Of a DNA stretch of 51,522 bases, positions 40,058 to 47,665 are shown one piece after another. How positions within the stretch are numbered: the first letter of the stretch is position 1; each line of letters opens with the position of its first letter. Origin of the DNA: an uncultured Lachnospiraceae bacterium (GTDB lineage Bacteria; Bacillota; Clostridia; Lachnospirales; Lachnospiraceae); assembly GCA_910580195.1 (NCBI GenBank), contig CAJTWA010000020.1, positions 21,932 through 73,453 of the forward strand, read 5' to 3'. The notes under the pieces are model-generated. The model was not told the DNA's origin, did not search any database, and saw only the letters and a list, made by a program, of their open reading frames with translations. Both the position numbers and the translations under genes were made by a program.

Positions 40058-42208
40058 ATGAAAAAAACAAAACAGGCAGCAGGCATTTTATTATCTTTGA
40101 TCCTATTGTTAGGGCTGTTCCCGCCCGTGAGGGTACAGGCCAGCGGGACCGTGACGATTTCCGTATCTTCCTCTACGGTAAAAGTGGGGGACACCGTAAC
40201 GGTGACGGCATGGGCGGCTGGCCCAAACGGCGAAGAAGCCGTTGCAAAGCTGGGCTTTAATTATGACAGCGGGAAATTTTCCTTTGTAAGCTGCAGCCAA
40301 GCGGAATATTCCGGGGGCAGCGACGGCTATGTGGGAGTAACGGGCAACAATGTTTCCATTACCTTAAAAGCCACAGCCACAGGGACGGCTTCTGTCACAG
40401 TCAGCGGCTCCGGCGGCACGAGCAAAGACGGGGGCACAGAGTTTGGGGAGCTTTCCGCAGGAGGCACTAAATTAACCATCCAGGAAGGGGCAGGAGGCAG
40501 CCAGCAGGAAGGGGAAGGGACTGACGGGGCAGCCGAAGACGGTGCGGACAATGCCAACAAATCCGGGGACAACAGCCTTTCTTCCTTAAGCATTTCCCCG
40601 GGCACATTGTCCCCTTCCTTCCAGTATTCAGAAACGAATTACACAGCCTCCGTGGCAGAGGACGTTACCAGCGTCACCGTAAATGCAAAGCCTTCCAATG
40701 AGAAGGCAACGGTGGAATCCATCACAGGCCAGAGCGATTTGAAGCCCGGCCAGAACACCGTCAGCGTGGTGGTAAAAGCAGAAAACGGCGCCACGGCTAC
40801 TTATAAAATCGTAGTTACCCGGGGCGGGGAAGGCGGGGCAGCCGAAGGGACCCAAGAAACCCCGGAGGAAAACCAAGGGGAACCCACGCAGGGAACCTCC
40901 GGAGGGATTACCATTAATGGGCATCCCTTCGATTTAGCGGCAACTATCCCAGACGAAATAGTGCCCAAGGATTTTACGAAAACATCCATGGCTTGCCAAG
41001 GGCAGCAGGTGGAAGGCCTCCAATTTGATAAAGCTGCCTTGTACCTTGTCTATCTGACAACCCCCAGCACAGAGGTAAAAAATACGCTGGCAGTCTATGA
41101 CGAGGCTTCTGGGACATTTTACCCCTTCCGCAAGGTGGAAATTGGGGAAAAATACATGATTCTCTTAAACCCGCCCGCAGGGGCAGGGCCTTCAGAGGAA
41201 TATACGCAGTCAACAGCCTCTGTTGAGGGCTTCGAAGGCGTTCCGGTATTCGTCAGCGGCGTTGTGCCGGCGTCTGGCACGGCAGCCGCCCCAGAAGGCG
41301 CTGAGGCAGGGAACACGGATGGTACAGGCGCAGGAAACCCAGAAGCCGCAGGGAACACAGAAGGCACAGGCGCAGAAAGCCCAGAAGGCACAGGGGCAGA
41401 AGGCGCAGCTACCCCAGAAGGCACGGCCGCCCCGGAATTTTCACTGGTGTACGGCGCCAGCAGCGCCGGGAATATGGGCTGGTACCAATATGACGCAAAA
41501 GACGGATTTTTCCAGCGGTATGTAAAAACAGCCGTGCAGGAGCCGGCCGGGGATCCAGACGCCATGGACAGCTCCGTAGAATTGGAATCCATCAAGAATT
41601 CTTATAAAGATTTGGAAGAACAGTTAAAAGAAACAAAGGGCAGTTCCAGAAGGAACACGGCAATCATGGTATTCCTCATTGCCGTCCTGATTGTGGTGAT
41701 TGTAAACCTGATACTCCGGGCAAGGTCCGGGGACGAGGAGGAAGAGGATTTCTTTGACGCCCCGCCAAGGAGCAGCAGGCGCAGCCGCCAAGAAAAAGCC
41801 GCGGCAAAAGAGCCAAAGCGCCGGGAGCACAAGCGTGGGCGCAGGGACGGGGAAGAGCCGAAGAAATTAAGCCGGAAGCATGCGCAGGAGGATATGGAAG
41901 AGCCAGGAAAGCCGGGGCGCAAGCGCCAGCAGGATGGCATAGAAGAGCCGGGGGAACCAAGCCGCAGGCAGATACAGGAGGAACAGGCGGTTAAGATGGG
42001 CCAGCGCCAAGCTGGGGAACCCGGGGCAAAACCGGCAAAAAATCCAGAGCCATGGGAAGAAATCGCAAGGCAGGGCAAGAAGCTGACCCAAGAAACCCGC
42101 GCAATCATGAACAAAGACGTCCCCAAAAAGACATCCATGCCCACCATACCGAAAGCCCCGCCTGTCCCAGACGACGATTTTGAAGTGATTGATTTGGAGG
42201 ACTTATAA
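40058..42208 (+). CDS. Surface protein with cohesin-like and cadherin-like domains, one TM and a charged cytoplasmic tail
   Basis: 716 aa. Signal peptide about 1-28 ('ILLSLILLLGLFPPVRVQA'). A cohesin-like beta-sandwich spans about 30-145 ('VGDTVTVTAWAAG', 'VAKLGFNYDSGKFSFV', 'GTASVTVSG'). A cadherin-like sandwich domain is at about 180-270 ('LSSLSISPGTLSPSF', 'NYTASVAEDVTSVTV', 'ATYKIVVTRGG'). A further folded domain covers about 290-400, then a Gly/Ala/Thr/Glu-rich linker with repeated 'EGTGAESP'-like units (about 405-470). The TM helix lies at about 534-555 ('IMVFLIAVLIVVIVNLIL'). The 160-residue cytoplasmic tail is strongly charged, with repeated 'EEPGKPGRK'-like units. Start at 40058 is set by GAGGAAAGG and the signal peptide. 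Role unknown; it could link envelope and cytoplasm. Followed by GntR and clpC genes, apparently in one operon. Confidence 0.8.
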   Translation: MKKTKQAAGILLSLILLLGLFPPVRVQASGTVTISVSSSTVKVGDTVTVTAWAAGPNGEEAVAKLGFNYDSGKFSFVSCSQAEYSGGSDGYVGVTGNNVSITLKATATGTASVTVSGSGGTSKDGGTEFGELSAGGTKLTIQEGAGGSQQEGEGTDGAAEDGADNANKSGDNSLSSLSISPGTLSPSFQYSETNYTASVAEDVTSVTVNAKPSNEKATVESITGQSDLKPGQNTVSVVVKAENGATATYKIVVTRGGEGGAAEGTQETPEENQGEPTQGTSGGITINGHPFDLAATIPDEIVPKDFTKTSMACQGQQVEGLQFDKAALYLVYLTTPSTEVKNTLAVYDEASGTFYPFRKVEIGEKYMILLNPPAGAGPSEEYTQSTASVEGFEGVPVFVSGVVPASGTAAAPEGAEAGNTDGTGAGNPEAAGNTEGTGAESPEGTGAEGAATPEGTAAPEFSLVYGASSAGNMGWYQYDAKDGFFQRYVKTAVQEPAGDPDAMDSSVELESIKNSYKDLEEQLKETKGSSRRNTAIMVFLIAVLIVVIVNLILRARSGDEEEEDFFDAPPRSSRRSRQEKAAAKEPKRREHKRGRRDGEEPKKLSRKHAQEDMEEPGKPGRKRQQDGIEEPGEPSRRQIQEEQAVKMGQRQAGEPGAKPAKNPEPWEEIARQGKKLTQETRAIMNKDVPKKTSMPTIPKAPPVPDDDFEVIDLEDL

Positions 42209-42229
42209 AAATAAGGAATCAGGTGAAAG

Positions 42230-42601
42230 ATGTATATAGAAATTGATTTTAACAGCGATGAGGCGCTTTATATGCAGCTGCGCAACCAGATTGTGCTGGG
42301 CATAGCCACAAACCAGTACCAAGAGGGGGAATCCCTCCCTTCGGTGCGCCAGCTTGCAGAAAGCATCGGCATCAATATGCATACTGTGAATAAAGCGTAC
42401 CATGTGCTGCGCCAAGAAGGCTTTATCCGCCTAGACCGCAGGAACGGGGCCGTGATATTTTTACAGGAGGATAAGCATCAGGCCATCCAAGAGCTGCGGG
42501 AATCTTTTCAGGTGATTTTGGCAAAAGCAGTCTGCAAAAATATTTCCCGGGAAGAAATCCATGGGCTGGTAGATGAAATATTTGATGAATATGAAGAATA
42601 A
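42230..42601 (+). CDS. GntR-family regulator, YtrA subfamily
   Basis: 123 aa, the size of YtrA-type regulators: winged helix at residues 10-75 ('QYQEGESLPSVRQLAESIGIN', split here as QYQEGESLPSVRQ and LAESIGIN; 'HTVNKAYHVLRQEGFI') followed by a short helical dimerisation tail. No effector domain. YtrA proteins usually repress envelope-transporter operons and respond to cell-wall stress. Here it lies 21 bp after the surface-protein gene and 12 bp before clpC, so it probably regulates this operon. No local ABC transporter is present, which is unusual for YtrA contexts. Confidence 0.93.
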   Translation: MYIEIDFNSDEALYMQLRNQIVLGIATNQYQEGESLPSVRQLAESIGINMHTVNKAYHVLRQEGFIRLDRRNGAVIFLQEDKHQAIQELRESFQVILAKAVCKNISREEIHGLVDEIFDEYEE

Positions 42602-42613
42602 CAGGAGGAGCCA

Positions 42614-45070
42614 ATGCATAAACAGTATACGCCGCAGGCAGGAAAAGCCTTGGAGCTGGCAGCAAAGCTGTCAAAGAAGCTGCAGCATAATTATGTAGGC
42701 ACAGAACATATCTTAGCAGGATTATTGCAGGAAGGGACCGGGGTAGCAGCCAAGGTCCTTATGGAAAACCATCTGGAGGAAAAAAAGCTGCTGGAACTGA
42801 TTGAAGAACTGATTTCCCCGGGGGAAGGGGCGGTCCTTTTGGATGCCGACGGCTATTCCCCAAGGACCCAGCGGATGTTTGGCACTGCGGAAAAAGAAGC
42901 AGAGCATTTCAGCAGCGAGGAAATCGGCACGGAACACCTCCTGCTTGCCATGATGAAGGAAAACGAGTCTGCAGCCGTGCGCCTTCTAAACACCATGAAC
43001 GTGAACCTGCAGAAGCTGTACATTGACTTGCTGGTGGCAATGGGGGAGGAAAGCAGTTTTTCAAGGGAAGAAATGCGTTCTGCCAAAGGGAGGAAACGTT
43101 CCCTGCAGGCCACCCCGGTGCTGGACCAGTATTCGCGGGATTTGACAAAACTTGCGCTGGAAGGGAAAATGGATCCAGTGATTGGGCGGGAAGAAGAAAT
43201 CCGCCGGGTCATCCAGATTTTAAGCAGGCGGGGGAAGAATAACCCTTGCCTGATTGGGGAGCCCGGAGTTGGGAAAACCGCCATTGCAGAAGGCTTGGCA
43301 CAGCAGATTGCCCTTGGCCTTGTGCCGGAATCCGTAGCAGGCAAGCGGGTGATTACCCTAGACCTCTCCAGCATGATTGCCGGGTCGAAATACCGGGGGG
43401 AATTCGAGGAACGCATTAAGAAAGTCATCCGGGAAGTCATCGGGGCAGGGAATATCCTGCTCTTTATGGATGAGCTCCACACCATGATTGGGGCAGGCGG
43501 GGCAGAAGGGGCCATGGACGCCTCCAATATCTTAAAGCCTTACCTTGCAAGGGGCGAATTCCAGATGATTGGGGCCACCACCGTGGAGGAGTACCGGAAA
43601 TACATTGAGCGGGACGCAGCCTTGGAACGCCGGTTCCAGCCCGTAATGGTAGAAGAGCCCACTGTAGAGGACACCGTGGAAATCTTAAAAGGCCTCCGCA
43701 GGTTTTATGAAAAGCACCACCAAGTCATCATCACCGACGAAGGCCTAGAAGCGGCCGCAAAACTTTCCGACCGCTATGTTTCCGACCGCTTCCTGCCGGA
43801 TAAGGCCATTGACCTGATGGACGAGGCAGCCGCAAAAGTGCGCTTGGAAGGGGTAAAAACCTCCACAAACCTTCAGGATATCCAAGTAGAAATTAACCGG
43901 GTTTCCGATGAAATGGAAGAAGCCATCCAGAAAATGGAATTAAAGGCCGCATCCGCCTTGCGCAAGGAAAAAGAAGAGCTGCAGGCAGAATATGAAAAGC
44001 AGCGCAAAAAAGCCAAGAAATCCATGAAGCGGAAGAAGGCAGAAGTAGGGGAAAATGAAGTGGCGGAGGTCGTGTCCCAGTGGACGAAAATCCCAGTAAA
44101 GCGGCTGGCCGAAGAAGAATCCGCCAAGCTCCGGAAACTGGAATCCATCCTCCACAAGCGGGTAATTGGGCAGGAAGAAGCAGTAACCGCCGTGGCAAAA
44201 GCCGTCCGCCGTGGCCGTGTGGGCTTAAAAGACCCCAGCCGCCCCATAGGCTCTTTCCTCTTCCTAGGCCCTACCGGGGTAGGGAAAACAGAGATTTCCA
44301 AGGCGCTGGCAGAAGCCATTTTCGGCACGGAGGATTCCATCATCCGGGTTGACATGTCAGAATATATGGAAAAGCACAGCGTATCGAAAATGATAGGCTC
44401 CCCGCCGGGCTATGTAGGATACGACGAAGGCGGGCAGCTCAGCGAAAAGGTAAGGCGCAGCCCCTACTCCGTCATCCTCTTTGACGAGATAGAAAAAGCC
44501 CATCCGGACGTGTTCAATATTCTGCTCCAAGTGCTGGACGACGGCCATATTACCGATGCCCAGGGGCGGAAGATTGATTTTAAAAATACTATCATCATCA
44601 TGACTTCCAACGCCGGTGCACAGTCCATCATTGAGCCGAAGGCCTTGGGCTTTGCCTCCGTGGAAGACGCCAAGCACAATTATGACCGGATGAAGGACAG
44701 CGTCATGGAAGAAGTCAGGCGGATTTTCAAGCCGGAGTTTTTGAACCGCATTGACGAAACAATCGTATTCCACGCATTGACGAAAGAGGATATGAAAAAA
44801 ATCGTCACCCTCATGTCCAAAACCTTGGTGGAACGCTGCAAGAAGCAGATGGGCATTGACCTCCACATCACCGGCAACGTTAAGAGCCATATTGTGGACG
44901 CTGCCTTTGAGCCGAAATACGGCGCCCGCCCGCTGCGCCGGATGATCCAGAATAAAATTGAGGACGGCCTTGCAGAAGAAATCCTTGCAGGCCGCGTGAA
45001 GCCCGGCAGCGAAGTAGAAGTTGCTATGCAGAAAAAAGAAATCGTGTTCCAGATGAAAAAGGAAAAGTAA
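42614..45070 (+). CDS. clpC: ATP-dependent Clp protease ATP-binding subunit ClpC
   Basis: 818-aa Hsp100 unfoldase that feeds substrates to ClpP. Two N-terminal Clp repeats (residues 1-145; 'NYVGTEHILAGLLQEG', 'IGTEHLLLAMMKE'); AAA-1 with Walker A 'GEPGVGKT' near 216 and Walker B 'LLFMDELHTMIGAGG'; a middle coiled-coil/UVR-type segment about 430-490 very rich in Lys and Glu; AAA-2 with Walker A 'GPTGVGKT' near 553, 'VILFDEIEKAHPDV' and the C-terminal D2 lid ending near 'GARPLRRMIQNKIED'. No CtsR, McsA or McsB genes are next to it, unlike the classic clpC operon; a YtrA-type GntR precedes it instead. AGGAGG with 6-nt spacing. Confidence 0.97.
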   Translation: MHKQYTPQAGKALELAAKLSKKLQHNYVGTEHILAGLLQEGTGVAAKVLMENHLEEKKLLELIEELISPGEGAVLLDADGYSPRTQRMFGTAEKEAEHFSSEEIGTEHLLLAMMKENESAAVRLLNTMNVNLQKLYIDLLVAMGEESSFSREEMRSAKGRKRSLQATPVLDQYSRDLTKLALEGKMDPVIGREEEIRRVIQILSRRGKNNPCLIGEPGVGKTAIAEGLAQQIALGLVPESVAGKRVITLDLSSMIAGSKYRGEFEERIKKVIREVIGAGNILLFMDELHTMIGAGGAEGAMDASNILKPYLARGEFQMIGATTVEEYRKYIERDAALERRFQPVMVEEPTVEDTVEILKGLRRFYEKHHQVIITDEGLEAAAKLSDRYVSDRFLPDKAIDLMDEAAAKVRLEGVKTSTNLQDIQVEINRVSDEMEEAIQKMELKAASALRKEKEELQAEYEKQRKKAKKSMKRKKAEVGENEVAEVVSQWTKIPVKRLAEEESAKLRKLESILHKRVIGQEEAVTAVAKAVRRGRVGLKDPSRPIGSFLFLGPTGVGKTEISKALAEAIFGTEDSIIRVDMSEYMEKHSVSKMIGSPPGYVGYDEGGQLSEKVRRSPYSVILFDEIEKAHPDVFNILLQVLDDGHITDAQGRKIDFKNTIIIMTSNAGAQSIIEPKALGFASVEDAKHNYDRMKDSVMEEVRRIFKPEFLNRIDETIVFHALTKEDMKKIVTLMSKTLVERCKKQMGIDLHITGNVKSHIVDAAFEPKYGARPLRRMIQNKIEDGLAEEILAGRVKPGSEVEVAMQKKEIVFQMKKEK

Positions 45071-45122
45071 CGATTAGAAAAATTTAAGAAAAATATGGCT
45101 GGTAAAATAGCTGGATTTATTA

Positions 45123-45128
45123 TATAAT
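45123..45128 (+). promoter_or_regulatory. Possible -10 element for the small conserved protein gene
   Basis: TATAAT in an AT-rich segment about 187 bp before the start at 45315; no clear -35 at 16-18 bp. The rest of the 244-bp gap shows no further feature I can support. Confidence 0.35.
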
Positions 45129-45314
45129 TACGGTGAAAGCAGAAGGCGTTTTGGATGGATTTATTTCCATGCCCCCTTTCAGTTATCTTGCAGGGAACAA
45201 GGGGAATTTTTTAGGGAAGGCCAGCAGCTTTCGCACCTAAAGACAGAGATTTTGCGCAGTGCTGCAGGCAGATGCCGGAGTAATATGACAAGATTTCAAC
45301 AGGAGGATAAGAAA

Positions 45315-45728
45315 ATGGCTGTAGTAGAAGAACTAATCCGGACAGAGAATAATGCAACTTTAAGTTTTGGCAATTATAAGCTGCCAGCCAAGGCAAAAGC
45401 AGATAATTTTGAATTTGGCGGGGACTTATATAAGGTAAAGACCTTCAAAGAGATTACCAAGCTGGAACGGAATGGGATGTTCGTATATGAATCTGTGCCC
45501 GGGACCGCCGTAAGCCAGCTTTGTGTGACGGACAGCGGCATTGAGTTCCAAGTAGAAGGGCCAGAAGACGCGCAGATTACCTTGGAATTGGAAGAGCAGG
45601 CAGAATATCAGGTATTGGTAGGCGGCGTCAGCGCAGGGAATATGAAGACCAATTTGGGCGGGAAATTAAGCCTGAGCGTAGAGCTGAGCGAAGGCGCCCC
45701 GGTAGAAGTCAAGATTGAAAAAGCATAA
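45315..45728 (+). CDS. Small conserved Lachnospiraceae protein of unknown function
   Basis: 137 aa, no signal peptide or TM. I recognise the family from clostridial genomes, where similar proteins are sometimes labelled 'endosialidase'; nothing in this sequence supports that name (no sialidase Asp-box, far too small). The conserved core is 'SFGNYKLPAKAKADNFEF', 'GDLYKVKTFKEITKLERNG', 'MFVYESVPGTAVSQL' and 'GPEDAQITLELE', and the C-terminal half looks like an all-beta domain with regular alternation. AGGAGG 9 nt before ATG; the longer upstream frame is not homologous. Strong ribosome binding site, own terminator and regular codon use suggest a well-expressed housekeeping-type protein. Confidence 0.8.
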   Translation: MAVVEELIRTENNATLSFGNYKLPAKAKADNFEFGGDLYKVKTFKEITKLERNGMFVYESVPGTAVSQLCVTDSGIEFQVEGPEDAQITLELEEQAEYQVLVGGVSAGNMKTNLGGKLSLSVELSEGAPVEVKIEKA

Positions 45729-45769
45729 AAAGGCTGTTTCCCCATCTGCCGAAGCAGCCCGAAGCGTAA

Positions 45770-45804
45770 GGGCATCCCACGGGTTCTGGGATGCCCTGCT
45801 TTTA
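45770..45804 (+). terminator. Intrinsic terminator after the small conserved protein gene
   Basis: GGGCATCCCA (45770-45779) pairs with TGGGATGCCC (45787-45796) around a 7-nt loop, followed by TGCTTTTA. Placed 42 bp after the stop. Confidence 0.75.
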
Positions 45805-45894
45805 TCCCCGCCTGTTTCCAAGTGCCACATAGCAGTTTCTTTGCTGTTCCCCAGCCGGTGTACGGCTCGTTCACCGGATTGGTCCTTTCACAGG

Positions 45895-46165
45895 ATATCC
45901 TGCTGCTTGCAGCGTTCTTGGGGAAGAAGCTAGGAAGGGATACCCTGCTGCTTGCAGCGGGGCGGTTTATTCCTTCATGGGCCTAATACCCCGCAGCTTG
46001 CTGCGATCAGAGTTTTACCGAGCAGAGCGAGGTTGGGGCTAATACCCCGTAGCTCTGCTGCGGGGAAGTTTATTCCTTCACGGGTCTAATACCCCGCTGC
46101 TTGCAGCGTTCTGGAGGAGGAAGCTAGGGACAGATATCCCGTGGTTCGTTGCGAGGAGGTTCATT
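45895..46165. repeat. R1 GC-hairpin repeat cluster, three tandem segments
   Basis: Alternating CCCTGCTGCTTGCAGCGGGG, CCCCGCAGCTTGCTGCG and CCCCGTAGCTCTGCTGCGGGG hairpins, separated by TTTATTCCTTCAYGGGYCTAAT blocks (45966 and 46069) and closed by GGAGGAGGAAGCTAGGGACA and GAGGAGGTTCATTTTTC. The 46069-46165 segment is nearly the same as 3350-3445. Each hairpin is imperfect in a different place. Confidence 0.8.
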
Positions 46166-46207
46166 TTTCAAGGAGTTACATTTATTTTATAACAGAAAGG
46201 GCATCAC

Positions 46208-47578
46208 ATGGCAAAAGCAAAAAAAGTCACCGTATATTTCTGCCAATCCTGCGGCTACGAATCCTCCAAATGGATGGGCCAGTGCCCGGGATGCAGGGAG
46301 TGGAATACATTTGTAGAAGAATCACTGGAAAAAAAGGCGGCCGGGAAACTGACCTCTGCCCCGGGCGGCACAGAAGAGTTGAGGACGGCCCGGATTTCAG
46401 AAATTGACATGCAGTCCAAGCAGCGGATGGGCACCGGGTCGGCAGAACTGGACCGGGTGCTGGGAGGCGGGATTGTCCCCGGCTCCTTGGTTCTGGTAGG
46501 CGGGGATCCGGGCATTGGGAAATCCACCCTTTTGCTGCAGGTATGCCAATACTTAGCGGAAACCATGGAGGTGCTTTACATTTCCGGGGAAGAATCCCTT
46601 CAGCAGATTAAAATGCGTGCCCAGCGCATCGGCCATTTTTCCGACGGCCTCCGGCTGTTCTGCGAAACAGGCATGGAACGCATTGAGCAGGTAGTAGAGC
46701 GGCAAAAGCCGCAGGCTGTCATCATTGATTCCATCCAGACCATTTACAGCGAGGAGATAAGCTCCGCCCCGGGCAGCGTGTCCCAAGTGCGGGAAACCAC
46801 TAGCAGGCTGCTGCAGATTGCCAAGGGGATGGAAATTACTATTTTCATTGTAGGGCACGTGACAAAAGAAGGGGTTGTGGCAGGGCCAAGGGTCTTAGAG
46901 CATATGGTGGATACCGTGCTCTATTTTGAAGGGGACCGCCATGCCTCTTACCGGATCCTGCGGGGGGTGAAAAACCGTTTTGGCTCTACCAATGAAATCG
47001 GCGTATTTGAAATGCGGGAATCTGGGCTTGTGGAAGTGAAGAACCCTTCCGAATTTATGCTGAACGGAAAGCCCAAGGGCGCCTCTGGCTCCGTAGTGGC
47101 ATGTTCCATGGAAGGCACCCGCCCCATCCTAGTGGAAATCCAAGCCCTTGTCTGCCACAGCAATTTTGGGATCCCAAGGAGGACTGCCGCCGGGACAGAC
47201 TTAAACCGGGTAAACCTTCTGGTAGCCGTTTTGGAAAAGCGTGCCGGGATGTCCATTTCCGCTTGTGACGCCTACGTCAATATCGCAGGGGGAATCCGCA
47301 TGAACGAGCCCGCCATTGACTTAGGCATTGTCATGGCCCTTGCCTCCAGTTTCCGGGAAAAAGCCATTGACGAGAAAACCATCTGTTTTGGGGAGGTTGG
47401 CCTAAGCGGTGAGGTGCGTGCCGTCAATATGGCGCAGCAGCGCGTCACAGAAGCAAGGAAATTGGGCTTTGGGACCTGCATCCTCCCCAAAGTATCCATC
47501 CCCGGCCTTACGGACACCAAGGGAATCCGGATTATCGGGGTAGAAAACATTGGGGAGGCCATCCGCCAGATTGGGTAA
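46208..47578 (+). CDS. radA: DNA repair protein RadA (Sms)
   Basis: 456-aa branch-migration helicase that processes recombination intermediates. N-terminal zinc finger CxxC...CxxC (Cys 12, 15, 26, 29; 'FCQSCGYESSKWMGQCPGC'). RecA-like core with Walker A 'GGDPGIGKST' near residue 98, Walker B 'QAVIIDSIQTIY' and the RadA-specific KNRFGSTNE motif near 255. A C-terminal Lon-protease-like domain without catalytic residues ends 'IIGVENIGEAIRQIG'. Length is normal. ATG preceded by GAAAGGG. It is flanked on both sides by R1 repeats. Confidence 0.97.
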   Translation: MAKAKKVTVYFCQSCGYESSKWMGQCPGCREWNTFVEESLEKKAAGKLTSAPGGTEELRTARISEIDMQSKQRMGTGSAELDRVLGGGIVPGSLVLVGGDPGIGKSTLLLQVCQYLAETMEVLYISGEESLQQIKMRAQRIGHFSDGLRLFCETGMERIEQVVERQKPQAVIIDSIQTIYSEEISSAPGSVSQVRETTSRLLQIAKGMEITIFIVGHVTKEGVVAGPRVLEHMVDTVLYFEGDRHASYRILRGVKNRFGSTNEIGVFEMRESGLVEVKNPSEFMLNGKPKGASGSVVACSMEGTRPILVEIQALVCHSNFGIPRRTAAGTDLNRVNLLVAVLEKRAGMSISACDAYVNIAGGIRMNEPAIDLGIVMALASSFREKAIDEKTICFGEVGLSGEVRAVNMAQQRVTEARKLGFGTCILPKVSIPGLTDTKGIRIIGVENIGEAIRQIG

Positions 47579-47657
47579 TGCAGGGCATCCGCTGCTTGCA
47601 GCGCCCTGAAGGAGGAAGCTAGTAACCCATAGCTTGTGACGGGGCAGTTCATTTTTA
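47579..47657. repeat. R1 GC-hairpin repeat, short copy
   Basis: GGCATCCGCTGCTTGCAGCG, then GGAGGAAGCTAGTAACCC, ending GACGGGGCAGTTCATTTTT. It lies between the convergent radA and P-type ATPase stops, where it may serve as a two-way terminator. Confidence 0.7.
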
Positions 47658-47665
47658 TGCTTGTT

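Larger units (their letters stand above)
45729..46207. other. 479-bp intergenic region, mostly R1 repeats
   Basis: After the terminator (45770-45804) the region is filled from about 45895 to 46165 by three consecutive R1-type segments; the last 40 bp are AT-rich and carry the radA ribosome binding region (AGAAAGGGCATCAC). No gene. Confidence 0.6.
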
